From Sarocladium kiliense (lineage: Eukaryota > Ascomycota > Sordariomycetes > Hypocreales > Sarocladiaceae): DNA of 64,000 nucleotides. The notes under the pieces are model-generated. The model made no database searches and had not been told where the DNA came from. It saw only the letters and a list, made by a program, of their open reading frames with translations. Positions 1 to 9,755 of the stretch are shown here, piece by piece; positions within the stretch are counted from its first letter, which is position 1, and each line of letters starts with the position of its first letter. The stretch spans positions 1,612,001 to 1,676,000 of the forward strand of contig JAUZTG010000016.1 of NCBI GenBank assembly GCA_030734395.1. The letters run 5' to 3'. The translations under genes were made by a program, and so were the position numbers.

Positions 1-194
1 AACGTCCAGACCAACACCACACTCGTGATAACATAAGGAATGTATTGTGCCAAAGCATCCTCAAAGCGTAGGGGATAAACTCCAACCATGCTAATACACA
101 GGGGGTCACGGATTTCGTGTTGTCCCCTCCAAGACCCGAAACGGTTCCTTCCATCATCCTGCCCCTTCTACTCCCTCTTCTTCACCAGCCGTAT

Positions 195-1150
195 TTATGA
201 GCCAAAAGCCATGGACTTCTTGATCTCAGCGATGGCAAGACCGGGGTTGAGACCCTTGGGGCAGGCCTTTGTGCAGTTAAGAATGGTGTGGCAACGGTAC
301 AGGCTCATCGAGTTCTCGAGGTTGGTCTTGCGCTCGGCGGTGCGCTCGTCACGGGAATCGGCGAGCCATCGGTAGGACTGGAGGAGGATAGCAGGGCCAA
401 GGTACTCCTCAGAGTTCCACCAATAAGACGGGCACGAGGTTGAGCAGCAGGCGCACAGAATGCACTCGTAAAGACCATCAAGCTTCTTGCGGTCCTCCTT
501 GGTCTGGCGGTACTCCTTGCCCTGTGAAGGTGTCAGCGTGTTTGATTCAAGGTCATTCTCCTACTGGGGGGTTCAACTTACATCCTCGGCAGGGGTGTCG
601 CGCTGCAGGTAGGGCTTGATAGACTTGTATTGCTTGTAGAAGTGGGTCAAGTCGGGGACGAGGTCCTTGACAACGTAGGTGTGAGGAAGAGGGTAGAGCT
701 TGACATCAGCGTTGCTCTCGGCGGGAATACGGCCTATGTGATGGTTAGCTTGTCATCGACTAGAAGCTCAGTCGTGTCTGGACGAAACGCACAAAGACAG
801 GCGAGAGTGTTTTGGCCGTTGATGTTCATGGCGCAGCTACCGCAGATACCCTCACGGCAACTCCGGCGGAAAGTCAGTGTCGGGTCGAGCTCGTTCTTGA
901 TGCGGATCAGAGCATCGAGAATCATAGGGCCGGTCTTGTTGAGATCGAGGGTATAGCTCTGCATGCGTGGCTTCTCGGAAGGCTGGTCCGGGTTCCAACG
1001 GTAGACCTGGAAGGTCCTCATCTTGGCCTCCTGTGAGGGCGCATCGCTGACGGATGCCATTGATCGTGAGAAGATAGCAGAGGGACGCAGCGCCGCGGTG
1101 CGGACGGACTGGCCCAGAACGCGGGTCGAGGAGGAGCGGAGAGCGGCCAT
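195..1150 (-). CDS. SDH2: Succinate dehydrogenase iron-sulfur subunit (complex II)
   Basis: Iron-sulfur subunit of mitochondrial complex II; passes electrons from the flavoprotein subunit to ubiquinone. Three exons: 1150-793, 733-582 and 521-195 (introns 734-792 and 522-581, both GT-AG); together 278 aa. The N-terminus is a basic, Ser/Ala-rich mitochondrial presequence. The first exon holds the plant-type 2Fe-2S motif (SCREGICGSC, then LAC). The last exon holds the 4Fe-4S and 3Fe-4S cysteine clusters (CILCACCSTSCP and CHTILNCTKACPKG). The splice after LACL restores the family sequence LACLCRIPAE, which fixes intron 1. The histidine in CHTILNC, a residue known to change in SDHI-fungicide resistance, is the normal one. 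The protein ends KKSMAFGS. It is divergent from the PP2C gene on the right. Family identification is certain; exact presequence cleavage is not visible. Confidence 0.96.
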
Positions 1151-1951
1151 GGTGATGGCTTTGCTGTTTCGAGCGCGTCGAAGGGAGAAAGGGAGACGAG
1201 GCCGAATGGTGCTTGAACTTGCGACGATTTCAATGTTCCTGCAAGCAGTGGCGGAGACAAGAGGTCTACTGTTGTCTGGCCGTGCGGCTCGTTCGAATTG
1301 GGATCGGTGGCGTGCAAAGGAGTGGGAGCGTCATGGAAAGTTGAAGCACTCGCCATCCTCGGCTATAGCACTGGCGATGCTTCGGCCGTGGATCTGTGGG
1401 TCTGGGACGGGTATGGACCAATGAGAACTCAAGCATTGTCAATTCGGGTCGGAAGGAGAAAGTCGGAAGGAGCAGGTGGTCCTTCCTGCCGTTGCCTGTG
1501 AAAGCCGGATCAACTGCGGCTAATCTCTTTCCCGCTTCGCCGTCCGGGGTGACGCCGCTTTTATGGCCTTGTTTATTTCGCTCGGTAAGGTCAAAGCAGC
1601 GGTCCTGCTCCCCCGAATCGAGTTTCTACTGTCCAAGCAACGTCGGTGGGTTTTCGCGGCCAAGAATGAGGAAACCGTTACGTATTGCCCATGAAGCAAC
1701 GTCGCGGATGAAGGAAATATTTGGCAAATTTGTCAATTGTCTTTTTACGTACCGATTCTATCCTCAGCTGTCATTCGACTCTTCACTCACGTCGAAATTC
1801 AGAAGATTTGCGGTGGTATCCGCTTGCCAGTCCTCTCGCCTTCACCTATTTTCCGGCACACCAACAGCGACGCCATCACGACCCCCTTTGAACCTCTTAC
1901 ATCATTACACATCCACGCGTCGCGTTATGCGCCTCCACGTCTCGCGCCGCC
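1151..1951. promoter_or_regulatory. Divergent promoter between SDH2 and PTC7-like gene
   Basis: 801 bases separate the two start codons. ORFs read through it on both strands, but they have no domain sense and look like shadows. A CCAAT box on the minus strand (1297-1301 as ATTGG on plus) lies about 147 bases upstream of the SDH2 ATG and is correctly oriented for it; another CCAAT is at 1418-1422 on plus. CCAAT/HAP control of respiratory genes is known in fungi; its use here is inference. Confidence 0.4.
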
Positions 1952-3217
1952 ATGAACACGAGCTACAATAGAGCGGCTGCTGCATCTTTGCGCGCACTGC
2001 ATTCTGGAGGTACGACTTCCCTGTCTGCCGCCGTGATGGCTATGGAGCTGACCTCAGATCCAGGAAGAATCACGCAACGGGCACCAACATCTGCCAACTC
2101 CCCAACGAAGTCGCGACTTTACTCGGCAGCAGCTATGCATCCTAAATTTTCCTATCATATCGCCGCCTCCTTTATTGCAAAAGACCGGCCATACGATCCC
2201 TCCACCCATGTCTTCCATTTCAACCCCTACAACCGAATTCAGCCTCCACGAGATAAACGGAAATCCTCCCGTCCCGAGTCCGGCCACGATGCGTTCTTCG
2301 TCAGCCGAGTGAATGACTCAGGGTCTGTTGCTTTTGGTGTGGCAGATGGCGTGGGAGGATGGGTTGATTCGGGTGTCGATCCGGCGGACTTTTCTCACGG
2401 CTTCTGCGACTACATGGCTTCCGCAGCCTACGAATACAGGACAGACGGTGCAGGGAAACCCTTGACAGCGCGGGGCCTGATGCAGAAGGGATACGATGCG
2501 ATCTGCAGCGACGGTTCCTTGGCTGCTGGTGGCAGCACTGCATGTGTCGCGATTGCTACGCCGGATGGCACGCTGGACGTCGCAAACCTGGGCGATTCGG
2601 GGTTTTTACAGCTTCGATTAAACGCTATCAGCGCCTTGTCAGAGCCACAGACCCATGCTTTCAATACTCCGTATCAGCTGAGCTTAGTGCCCCCGGCCGT
2701 TGCGGCAAGGGCAGCAGCATTTGGCGGTGCTCAGCTGAGCGATCTACCCCGCGACGCCGACGTCACGCAGCACAACTTACGACACGGCGACGTACTCTTA
2801 TTTGCTACGGATGGTGTCCTGGACAATTTGTTCAACCAGGATATTCTCCGCTTAGCAAGTCGTGCACTCGTGTCCAGCGGAGCATGGGTCATGACCGACG
2901 CAGGCGGCGTGCGTGTCGCTGATTCCCTCGAGCACCTTGTCAAGCCTGCAGGGCTCGAAGATGAAAACGCTGGCGACTCCCCTGCGGCCAAGAGGCGGAA
3001 CAGCGTAGCGAAACAAACATTACAGAGTTTCCTGGCAACGACGATTGTATCAGCAGCCAGAAGCGCCAGTATCAACACCAAAGTTGACGGCCCGTTTGCA
3101 AAGGAGGTTCAGAAATACTATCCTCATGAGAATTGGCGTGGCGGCAAGGTGGACGATATCTGTGTTGTGGCAGCAGTCGTGTCTGAGGACACACCTGCCG
3201 TGAAGAGCAAACTATGA
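1952..3217 (+). CDS. PTC7: Mitochondrial PP2C-type protein phosphatase (Ptc7/azr1 family)
   Basis: Metal-dependent Ser/Thr phosphatase. Yeast Ptc7 acts in mitochondria and dephosphorylates Coq7 to favour ubiquinone synthesis; the same role here is inferred. The open frame gives 421 aa. The N-terminus is Arg/Ser/Ala-rich with few acidic residues, fitting a mitochondrial presequence. PP2C metal-site motifs are visible in order: VADGVGGW (first aspartate pair), GGSTA, NLGDSGF, ATDGVLDN and the late DDICVV. An in-frame 54-nt stretch (2010-2063) starts GTACG, ends CCAG, has GCTGAC 14 nt before the end and contains no stop. It is probably an intron, which would give 403 aa and join LHSG to GRITQR. 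Family identity is secure; the exact N-terminal splicing is not. Confidence 0.9.
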   Translation: MNTSYNRAAAASLRALHSGGTTSLSAAVMAMELTSDPGRITQRAPTSANSPTKSRLYSAAAMHPKFSYHIAASFIAKDRPYDPSTHVFHFNPYNRIQPPRDKRKSSRPESGHDAFFVSRVNDSGSVAFGVADGVGGWVDSGVDPADFSHGFCDYMASAAYEYRTDGAGKPLTARGLMQKGYDAICSDGSLAAGGSTACVAIATPDGTLDVANLGDSGFLQLRLNAISALSEPQTHAFNTPYQLSLVPPAVAARAAAFGGAQLSDLPRDADVTQHNLRHGDVLLFATDGVLDNLFNQDILRLASRALVSSGAWVMTDAGGVRVADSLEHLVKPAGLEDENAGDSPAAKRRNSVAKQTLQSFLATTIVSAARSASINTKVDGPFAKEVQKYYPHENWRGGKVDDICVVAAVVSEDTPAVKSKL

Positions 3218-3985
3218 AGAAAGGTGGTTTCATTATAGAGCGAAAGGGCCTACGCAAGCATTTAGGGGAAACAGCATACACTTTTCGGCGTTGGTTTAGA
3301 TGGATATACTTCGACGTGGCTGTATTGGTCACGGCAGAGATTCGGCGGTTCGTCTGGTTGTTGTCACATGTACATAAGGTATCACGCAACTGGATGCGTT
3401 CGGTGAGATTGCTTCACTAAAGAAGAGGCGGTGTGCAGCCGTGTGTGTTCACTACATACAATAAGGTATATACTGCCAATCCGTCTCATTCTAGTGCTAG
3501 ACTCTCGCTGAGTCATTGAATGAATAACCTCGGGGGCTTCATTCAAATATGCTGTCAATCCATCGAGGCAGTTCATCGAGGGGCTTGCAAGAGAGTCACA
3601 GGGCGTGGAGATTGTCTTATGTGAGGCTCCAGGAGGCTGTGATGATGCTGGAGTTAGGGGTGTGTACTTTCAGCATGGAGGACACTGGAGCACAACAACA
3701 GCAACAACAAAACCCAAGTCCTAATGTTCTGGAGTCTCTATATTCCCTCTCTCCAGGCCTTGATGCCACAAATAGCGACTATTCGGCAAGTTCCGAAGCG
3801 TCGTCTCTTTCGGGACGGTTGATGCATAAGCGAGAGCTTCTCAAGGGTAGCATTCTCATGATGTCATTGGTCGACCCACGTCGAGCGCCTCCGTGAACGA
3901 TGACATTCATCAAGACACCTGGGTTCTAATATTCTCCATAACGAAATGCTTTCTCATCCGGAAAACTCATCTTTGACGTCTAAGA
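3218..3985. other. Intergenic, PTC7-like to mitochondrial carrier
   Basis: 768 bases. It should hold the PTC7 3' end and the carrier promoter. An open frame at 3549-3896 with a short CAA run (about 3700-3715) has no recognisable domain and no good splice into the carrier, so I do not call it. Confidence 0.4.
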
Positions 3986-4984
3986 ATGGAAATTTACGCG
4001 GCAAGTTCAGTGAAAGAATACCTTGAGGGTGCACTAGGCTAACTGAAGCTCGTAGGCGGGCGCAGCGGCAGCGTTTACGGTTGATCTCATGGTGTATCCT
4101 CTGGACACACTCAAGACACGATATCAAAGCCAGGACTATGCAAAGGCGTACGCTTCAGGGTCGCAAAATAAGCCACTGGCTCTGAGAGGACTATATCAAG
4201 GAGTGGGAAGTGTCATTCTCGCCACATTGCCAGCTGGTGAGTCTCACCTGCTTCATTTGCGACTCACATCCCAGAGCTGACATGCCATCAAGCTGGTATC
4301 TTCTTCTCCACTTACGAGAGCACTAAAGATGCCTTTTCAAGATCATTACCATGGCCGCAGCCCCTCGTTCACTCATCCGCCTCAGCTGTGGCCGAGATGG
4401 CGTCCTGTCTCGTCCTCGCCCCAGCCGAAGTCGTCAAGCAGAATGCGCAAATGCTAAGAACCAAAGGCACGAGTAGTGGCTCAACTTCTCTTCAAGCCTT
4501 CCGCTATCTTACGAGTAGTGGTGCATCACGTCGACTATTCACAGGATATACGGCACTCGTTGCCCGTAACCTGCCTTTCACAGCCCTCCAGTTCCCTGCT
4601 TTCGAACACCTTCGAGAGAGATTGGGATCATCACGTCCAGGAGGCAAGCCTTCGACATTGTTGGAGACAGGTTTAGTGAGCGGAGGAAGCGCAGCTGGTG
4701 CAGGCGCATTTGCGGCGTGGATCACAACACCGAGTGACGTGGTGAAGACAAGGATGATGTTGACGGCTGGCGAGGGTGAGGGTGAAGGAAAGGCAAGGAA
4801 AGGAGCGTGGCAGGTGACTAAAGATGTCATGAGTGAGAGGGGAGCCAGAGGCTTCTTCAGAGGTGGTCTGTTCAGATCAGCCTGGACAGCGTTGGGAAGT
4901 GGCTTATACCTGGGAACGTACGATGTCGCGAGGATGTGGCTCAAGCGAAAGAAGCCAGACCTGGAGGACTCAGTAGGACTTTAG
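3986..4984 (+). CDS. Mitochondrial carrier family protein, S-adenosylmethionine carrier type (Pet8/SLC25A26-like)
   Basis: Inner-membrane solute carrier. Three exons: 3986-4009 (8 codons only), 4056-4236 and 4293-4984, with GT-AG introns 4010-4055 and 4237-4292. The sum is exactly 298 codons plus stop, a normal carrier length. All three tripartite repeats carry the PX[DE]XX[KR] signature: YPLDTLKTR, APAEVVKQN and TPSDVVKTR. The middle PAEVVKQ is characteristic of the Pet8/SAM carriers, so import of S-adenosylmethionine in exchange for S-adenosylhomocysteine is the best guess. The first intron has GCTAAC as branch site. The tiny first exon is the least certain part. A different carrier substrate cannot be excluded from sequence alone. 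Confidence 0.78.
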
Positions 4985-6414
4985 ACAGCATATCACATGA
5001 TGAGGTGGACAGAAATTTGGATAGACACATTGAAGGACCTGCAGAAGGCATGAAATAGAACGGGGCTATCTTCAACCTCCAGAGAGATTGGTAGAAAGGC
5101 AAGCCCATCGAAATCATCGAGGCGGATCCATCGATATCACAGTCTCTTGTCAAATGGAAGTCTTGTCATTCCCATGGATCGACGAACGCGTCAGGCCAGA
5201 AATTCATCTGAGGAATGTTCCTTCCGGTTAGGATTCTGGCTAGGTGGTAAGACGGGTGTCGTCAAAGCTCGACTGGATGGTGTGATGCACCGGAAGTGAG
5301 CCGGGGAGGCAACAGGGTTGTTAGATGACTAGGCGCAGAAAGGCGAGAGGCGTTAACAGGGCTGGTCTCACCGCCCCCAGATGATGCATGTTCATCTGGG
5401 GAAGTCGGATCCAGTTTCACGACATCCGTTCTCGAATTTAAGCCACAAACCTTGGATTCAGTGCCTATTGGGATCTCAGGAAGTGCCTCACTTGAACAAT
5501 TGGCGGGTCGAAAGTCGTAGCGCCAACTGACGATTGGTGCGTAGACGCAATTGAAACGCATCCTTCTTGAAAAAAGAATAGCTTAAGAAGGCAAGAGTAT
5601 CATATTCAAACAACAACCCAGGAAGGCCAAGATGATATCGCTGACGCAACCCCAGCCGCTTCTGCAGGTACGGACGGCACCAATGCTGCAATGTGTGCCC
5701 CGAATCACGAAATCGCCCAGGCCGTCCCTACACCCAGATCCGGTCATGCCCGCCTTCTCATTGGACCCCTTGGGCAATAAGCCTTACCGATCGCCACGCC
5801 TCTGGTGTTCACTTCTTCACACCCTCGGATTAGCTTCCGACGCCATTTCTCTCTTTCCTCATCCTCCTGAGTAATCTTCGGTCTTTTTTCTTCTCCTTAG
5901 TCAGGATACGCGCACCCCCAAGAGCGCCAGGGTATCGCCGCCCGTCAGATAGACTTGACAGACCGACCATCGGCCACGAGTCGTGGCGTGCTCGGTTCTT
6001 GGATGGCGTCTTCGCTCCTTTTTCTTGCTTGGTACGAGACCGTCACCGCTAGAATGTTCGGCTTTGTGAAAGAGACTGTGTCATGTCTAGAGCCTAAGAG
6101 AAGCCTTAAAGCCGATGGCGGACGGCGTCGCTCGTGCTCTTGTTCCTCTTTCTTGTTGAACTACTCCGTAATCCTGGCGTAATACCCAATTAAAGCACCT
6201 CTTCTCTCCCAGAAGCCACTGCTACTACACACTCGCCAACTCGTTTACACAGCCTGTCTTAGTAGCTTCTTGTGAAGCCTCATCCGTTTTTGATGCGCAT
6301 CGCCTCAGCCCAGCCATAACGACGAAGTATTGCGCTCCAACGCCCAACTGCTTCTCGTAATACAGAACAAGCAGAAAGTCACATAATTCGTGCCGTCAAC
6401 CAATCAAGCTAGCC
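4985..6414. other. Intergenic, carrier to UPF0643 gene
   Basis: 1430 bases with only short, domainless frames on both strands (for example 5262-5561 minus, 5632-5874 plus, 5955-6182 plus). The stretch from about 5870 on is pyrimidine-rich, as fungal promoters and leaders often are. I see no gene here. Confidence 0.4.
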
Positions 6415-7139
6415 ATGGCTGTTCCCGGGGTCCAACCTGTGCTCCCGCAAGCAACACCAGCTGCTGGGAGCACGAAGCAAGAGACTCGTATTGCAGTCAA
6501 CGAGATCCCAGAGTCAAACAGCCGATTACTGGTTCAGTCACCATACGATGATGAGGGCCATCTCCTTGATCTTGACACCGTCGACCATGAGAACGGGCTA
6601 CTGGCTCGCGCGCTCACCAAGCTGCACGCGATCAGGGCGGACTACGCCACGGCTTCATATAATGACTCTTTCAACTGGTCAGATGTCATCACGGAGTTAC
6701 GGCAACTCATCGAGGAGAGCGGGAAGGGGTACAAGGAGACGTCGTTCTACGTTGTTGCCTTCCGGTCGCAGATCAAGCCGAGCACCGACTACAGCCATCT
6801 CGGAGAACTCGACAAGGCGGCCCATGCTGAGGCTGTAGCGAGCGGCGGTTTCTTAAAGTAAGTCCCGACCCTTTGGGAAGACCCAGGTATGGGCAGGGCC
6901 CATCAACTTCGATACTGACTCAACTGTCCAGATACTGGTTCGGCAGTCCGGACAGCGAGCTGCGTAATCTCGCAACGTGCGTCTGGCGCTCGAGAGAAGA
7001 CGCGATCGCCGGTGGCCGTGGTCCCGCTCATCGCAAAGCAGCTGGCTCAACTCGGTCTTTGTACGCGTACTGGCAGATTGACCAGCATCGTTTGACTATC
7101 CGGGACAACGCGGAAAGCTGGGAGATCACCACTTGGTGA
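6415..7139 (+). CDS. Conserved fungal protein, UPF0643 family
   Basis: Two exons, 6415-6857 and 6932-7139, with a GTAAGT...CAG intron (6858-6931); the exon sum encodes 216 aa. The spliced product reads SGGFLKYWFG across the junction. The pattern of DYATASYNDSFNW, then a FRSQ segment, an SGGxLKYWFG block, RNLATCVWR and a final WEITTW is what I recall of the conserved fungal UPF0643 family. No catalytic motif, signal peptide or membrane segment is visible. The family has no assigned reaction that I know of, so no function is proposed. Confidence 0.75.
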
Positions 7140-7660
7140 AGCTGCTTCACCAGGCACTGTTTCTCGTCGAAAGATTGATTTCGAGGAGGAAGAATCATCA
7201 GTATTGATGCATTTGAGAATTTAGCACTGGCGCAGAGCGTGTTTCTGGGAAACGGTCGAATGCCCATAGACCGGGTTAGCTATAGAGGCGACAGGCTCAG
7301 GTTGGCCACAGAGCGCACAGAAACGGTTTCGAACATCACTGAATAAGAAGACCATCAAAGAGGGCCGTACCAATTTCCCAATGAATAATCAATGAGGTGA
7401 CGGGGTGGTACCTAGAGCTCAATCGAGTCTTGTAGAGTTCCAGCCAGGTCGTCAAGGCACGGCGGGACATTCAAGGTGGCAGAACGGTTGACCGCTTGCC
7501 CAATTAGGAACCCTAACGCCCACAAGTGACAAACCATCATCTGCAAAAATGCATCGCGACATCGATCCCCATAACGCCGCCGCCCAGCCTCACCCCTTCT
7601 CGCGCGCCCTCGAACCGCATCGACCGACACGAAGCCGCACGACGCATAAAACTCGACAAT
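7140..7660. promoter_or_regulatory. Intergenic and eIF3h leader
   Basis: 521 bases containing the 3' flank of the UPF0643 gene and the leader of eIF3h. The ORF 7526-7768 includes the eIF3h first exon in another frame and is a shadow. Nothing else is visible. Confidence 0.4.
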
Positions 7661-8809
7661 ATGGGTGACGTTCCCAAGGATGCGCCTGTTCAGGCTGTCC
7701 AAGTTGAGGCCCTGGTGAGTTTGCTCATGTCCCTCAGTCTGCCCCACCACGAGAATGTTCTTGACTGATGCCCCTCAAAGGTGGTCATGAAGATTGCCCG
7801 TCACTGCGCCTCGACATTCCCTACGACTGCGACTGGTTCCATCGTCGGTCTTGACGCCGAGAAGACCCTCGAGGTCACCAACACCTTCGCGTTCCCCTCG
7901 ATCGACGGCAACACCGCCGATAGCCACCAGAACGATGCCTCCATGGTCGCCGCATCGGCACCCAGGCAAAAGGCCAACATCACCTACCAGAACGAGATGA
8001 TCCGCCACCTGAAGGAGGTTAACGTTGATGCCAACAACGTCGGTTGGTACACAAGCGCGACCATGGGCAACTTCGTCAACCTGAGCTTCATCGAAAACCA
8101 ACACCACTATCAGAAGGACAACGAGAAGGCTATCGCCTTGGTCTACGACGCCAGCAAGAGCTCTCAGGGCAACCTTACTCTTCGCGCGTTCAGCCTGACT
8201 CCGACTTTCATGGCTGCTTACAAGGAGGGCAAGTTCACAACCGAGGTCCTGCAAAAGTCCAAGCTCTCTTTCAAGGATATCCTTCAGGAGCTTCCCATCC
8301 AGGTCCACAACTCTCACCTCCTCACGACCTTCCTCCACCAACTTCCCAACGCCCCCTCCGAGGAGGAGATTGAGCCCCCAACCTCTCTCGGTGATCTCGA
8401 ACGCGACTCTATCGAGCCTCCGTTGCATCCTTCCATCGACACTCTGGACCTTGCTATCGACCCCTTCCTCGAGAAGACCTGCGACCTGCTCCTGGAGAGC
8501 ATCGAGTCACACTACACCGACCTCAACAACTTCCAGTACTACCAGAGGCAACTCGGCCGTGAGCAGACCAAGATCTCTCAGTGGCAAGCCAAGCGGAAAG
8601 CGGAGAACGCACAGAGGACAGTGGCCAAGCAGCCTCTGCTTCCCGAGGATGAGTGGCAGCGGCTGTTCAAGCTGCCCCAGGAGCCCAGCAGGCTGGAGGG
8701 TATGCTGAACGCGAAGCAGGTGGAGCAGTACAGCAAGCAGGTTGACGGGTTCACGGCCAACGTGAGCACGAAGATGTTCGCGGTGAGGGAGAACCTTATG
8801 CCCAACTAA
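7661..8809 (+). CDS. Eukaryotic translation initiation factor 3 subunit H
   Basis: MPN-domain, non-core subunit of the eIF3 complex. Two exons: 7661-7714 (18 codons, MGDVPKDAPVQAVQVEAL) and 7781-8809, separated by a GTGAGT...AAAG intron (7715-7780); 360 aa in total. The MPN fold begins right at the junction (VVMKIARHC, GSIVGLD, then LEVTNTFAFP) and continues through GWYTSATMGNF. The zinc-coordinating JAMM histidines of active MPN peptidases are absent, as expected for eIF3h. The C-terminal half is helical and charged, with the usual YYQRQ and LPEDEWQRLFKLP-like segments. Using the downstream ATG at 7787 alone would drop the conserved N-terminus. Confidence 0.93.
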
Positions 8810-9755
8810 GAACGGAGACGGGAAAGGGGCAATGGATGATAAATGCGGGCTGAAGCATATCAGGAGGCGTTCCGGGAAATGGTATACTGCTAGAGTGACG
8901 ACTTGTAGTCATTTGACGAAATCTGATCGTAACTGATAACTGCTCGCTCGGAGGTAGTGATGATGAAGCGTATGACAGTTAGGTAATTTGTCCTCTACAG
9001 AAGCACCCTGATAATTACATGATCACACTGTGATGGTAGAGTCGGCCAGCGCCAGCATGTTCGTCACCTTGATACAATCGGTACTTCGACCCCTTGAACT
9101 TGTCTATAAAAACGCACGAATCAACCTCCTAGCCATGATTCATTTACGTATTCGTATAGTGCTACTCGTAGTCGGCCACGCTCCTCAGTGGTTGGCTGGG
9201 AAGCCGTTGCTGGCTCCCGAAGATTGGTGTTTGGCGGGGTCCAAGGCCCAACCCCGCTTCCTTTAAAACTCTGCCCCTCCAGTCTCTGTCACCGCCTGCA
9301 GCTCCGTCGATAGGCGGCGGTTGGCGGCGAGAGGGGCTGATGGTCGGATCTACAGCGGATCTGTAGGCCTGCCTCCAGTGGACATACCCCTCGAGCAACC
9401 ACATTGAGCGCAGCGATAGGCCGAAAAAGGGGACTTTGCCAACATGGTGGTTGGGGGCATCACCAAAAGTGACCTCCACCGACAATTGCTCGCCACCCTC
9501 TGAAGAGGTACCCCTCGCTAGCGTCCCTCCTTCCAGGGTCCTCCCCTCTCGTTTTGTACCTTGTACCGTGTGGAGGGGCACTGCATCGACTTTTCCCTCA
9601 ACCTTTATTCTCGCCCGCCTCTTCACTTTTCCTCTTCCTTTCTCTTCATAATCCTCATACCCTCTCCCTCTTTCTCCCCTCTCCCAATTCAATCCGAGTC
9701 TCAACTTCGCCTCCTTTCCTCTCCTCATCCATCCTCACACATCACAACCTCCATC
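8810..9755. promoter_or_regulatory. Intergenic and pyrimidine-rich leader of adenosylhomocysteinase
   Basis: 946 bases. A TATAAA lies at 9105-9110, far from the start codon. From about 9590 to 9750 the plus strand is a strong CT-rich tract running up to the CATC-ATG start, typical of highly expressed fungal genes. The open frame that begins at 9561 and runs into the enzyme reads low-complexity Ser/Pro/Phe sequence and is taken as leader. Confidence 0.5.

Noticed and set aside
3549..3896. 115-aa open frame with a short Gln run upstream of the carrier
   Set aside because: No domain, and no splice donor that joins it in phase to the carrier.
9561..9755. In-frame upstream extension of adenosylhomocysteinase
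   Set aside because: The added 65 residues are low-complexity sequence from a CT-rich leader, and the conserved enzyme starts at MSAPAHKFKV.
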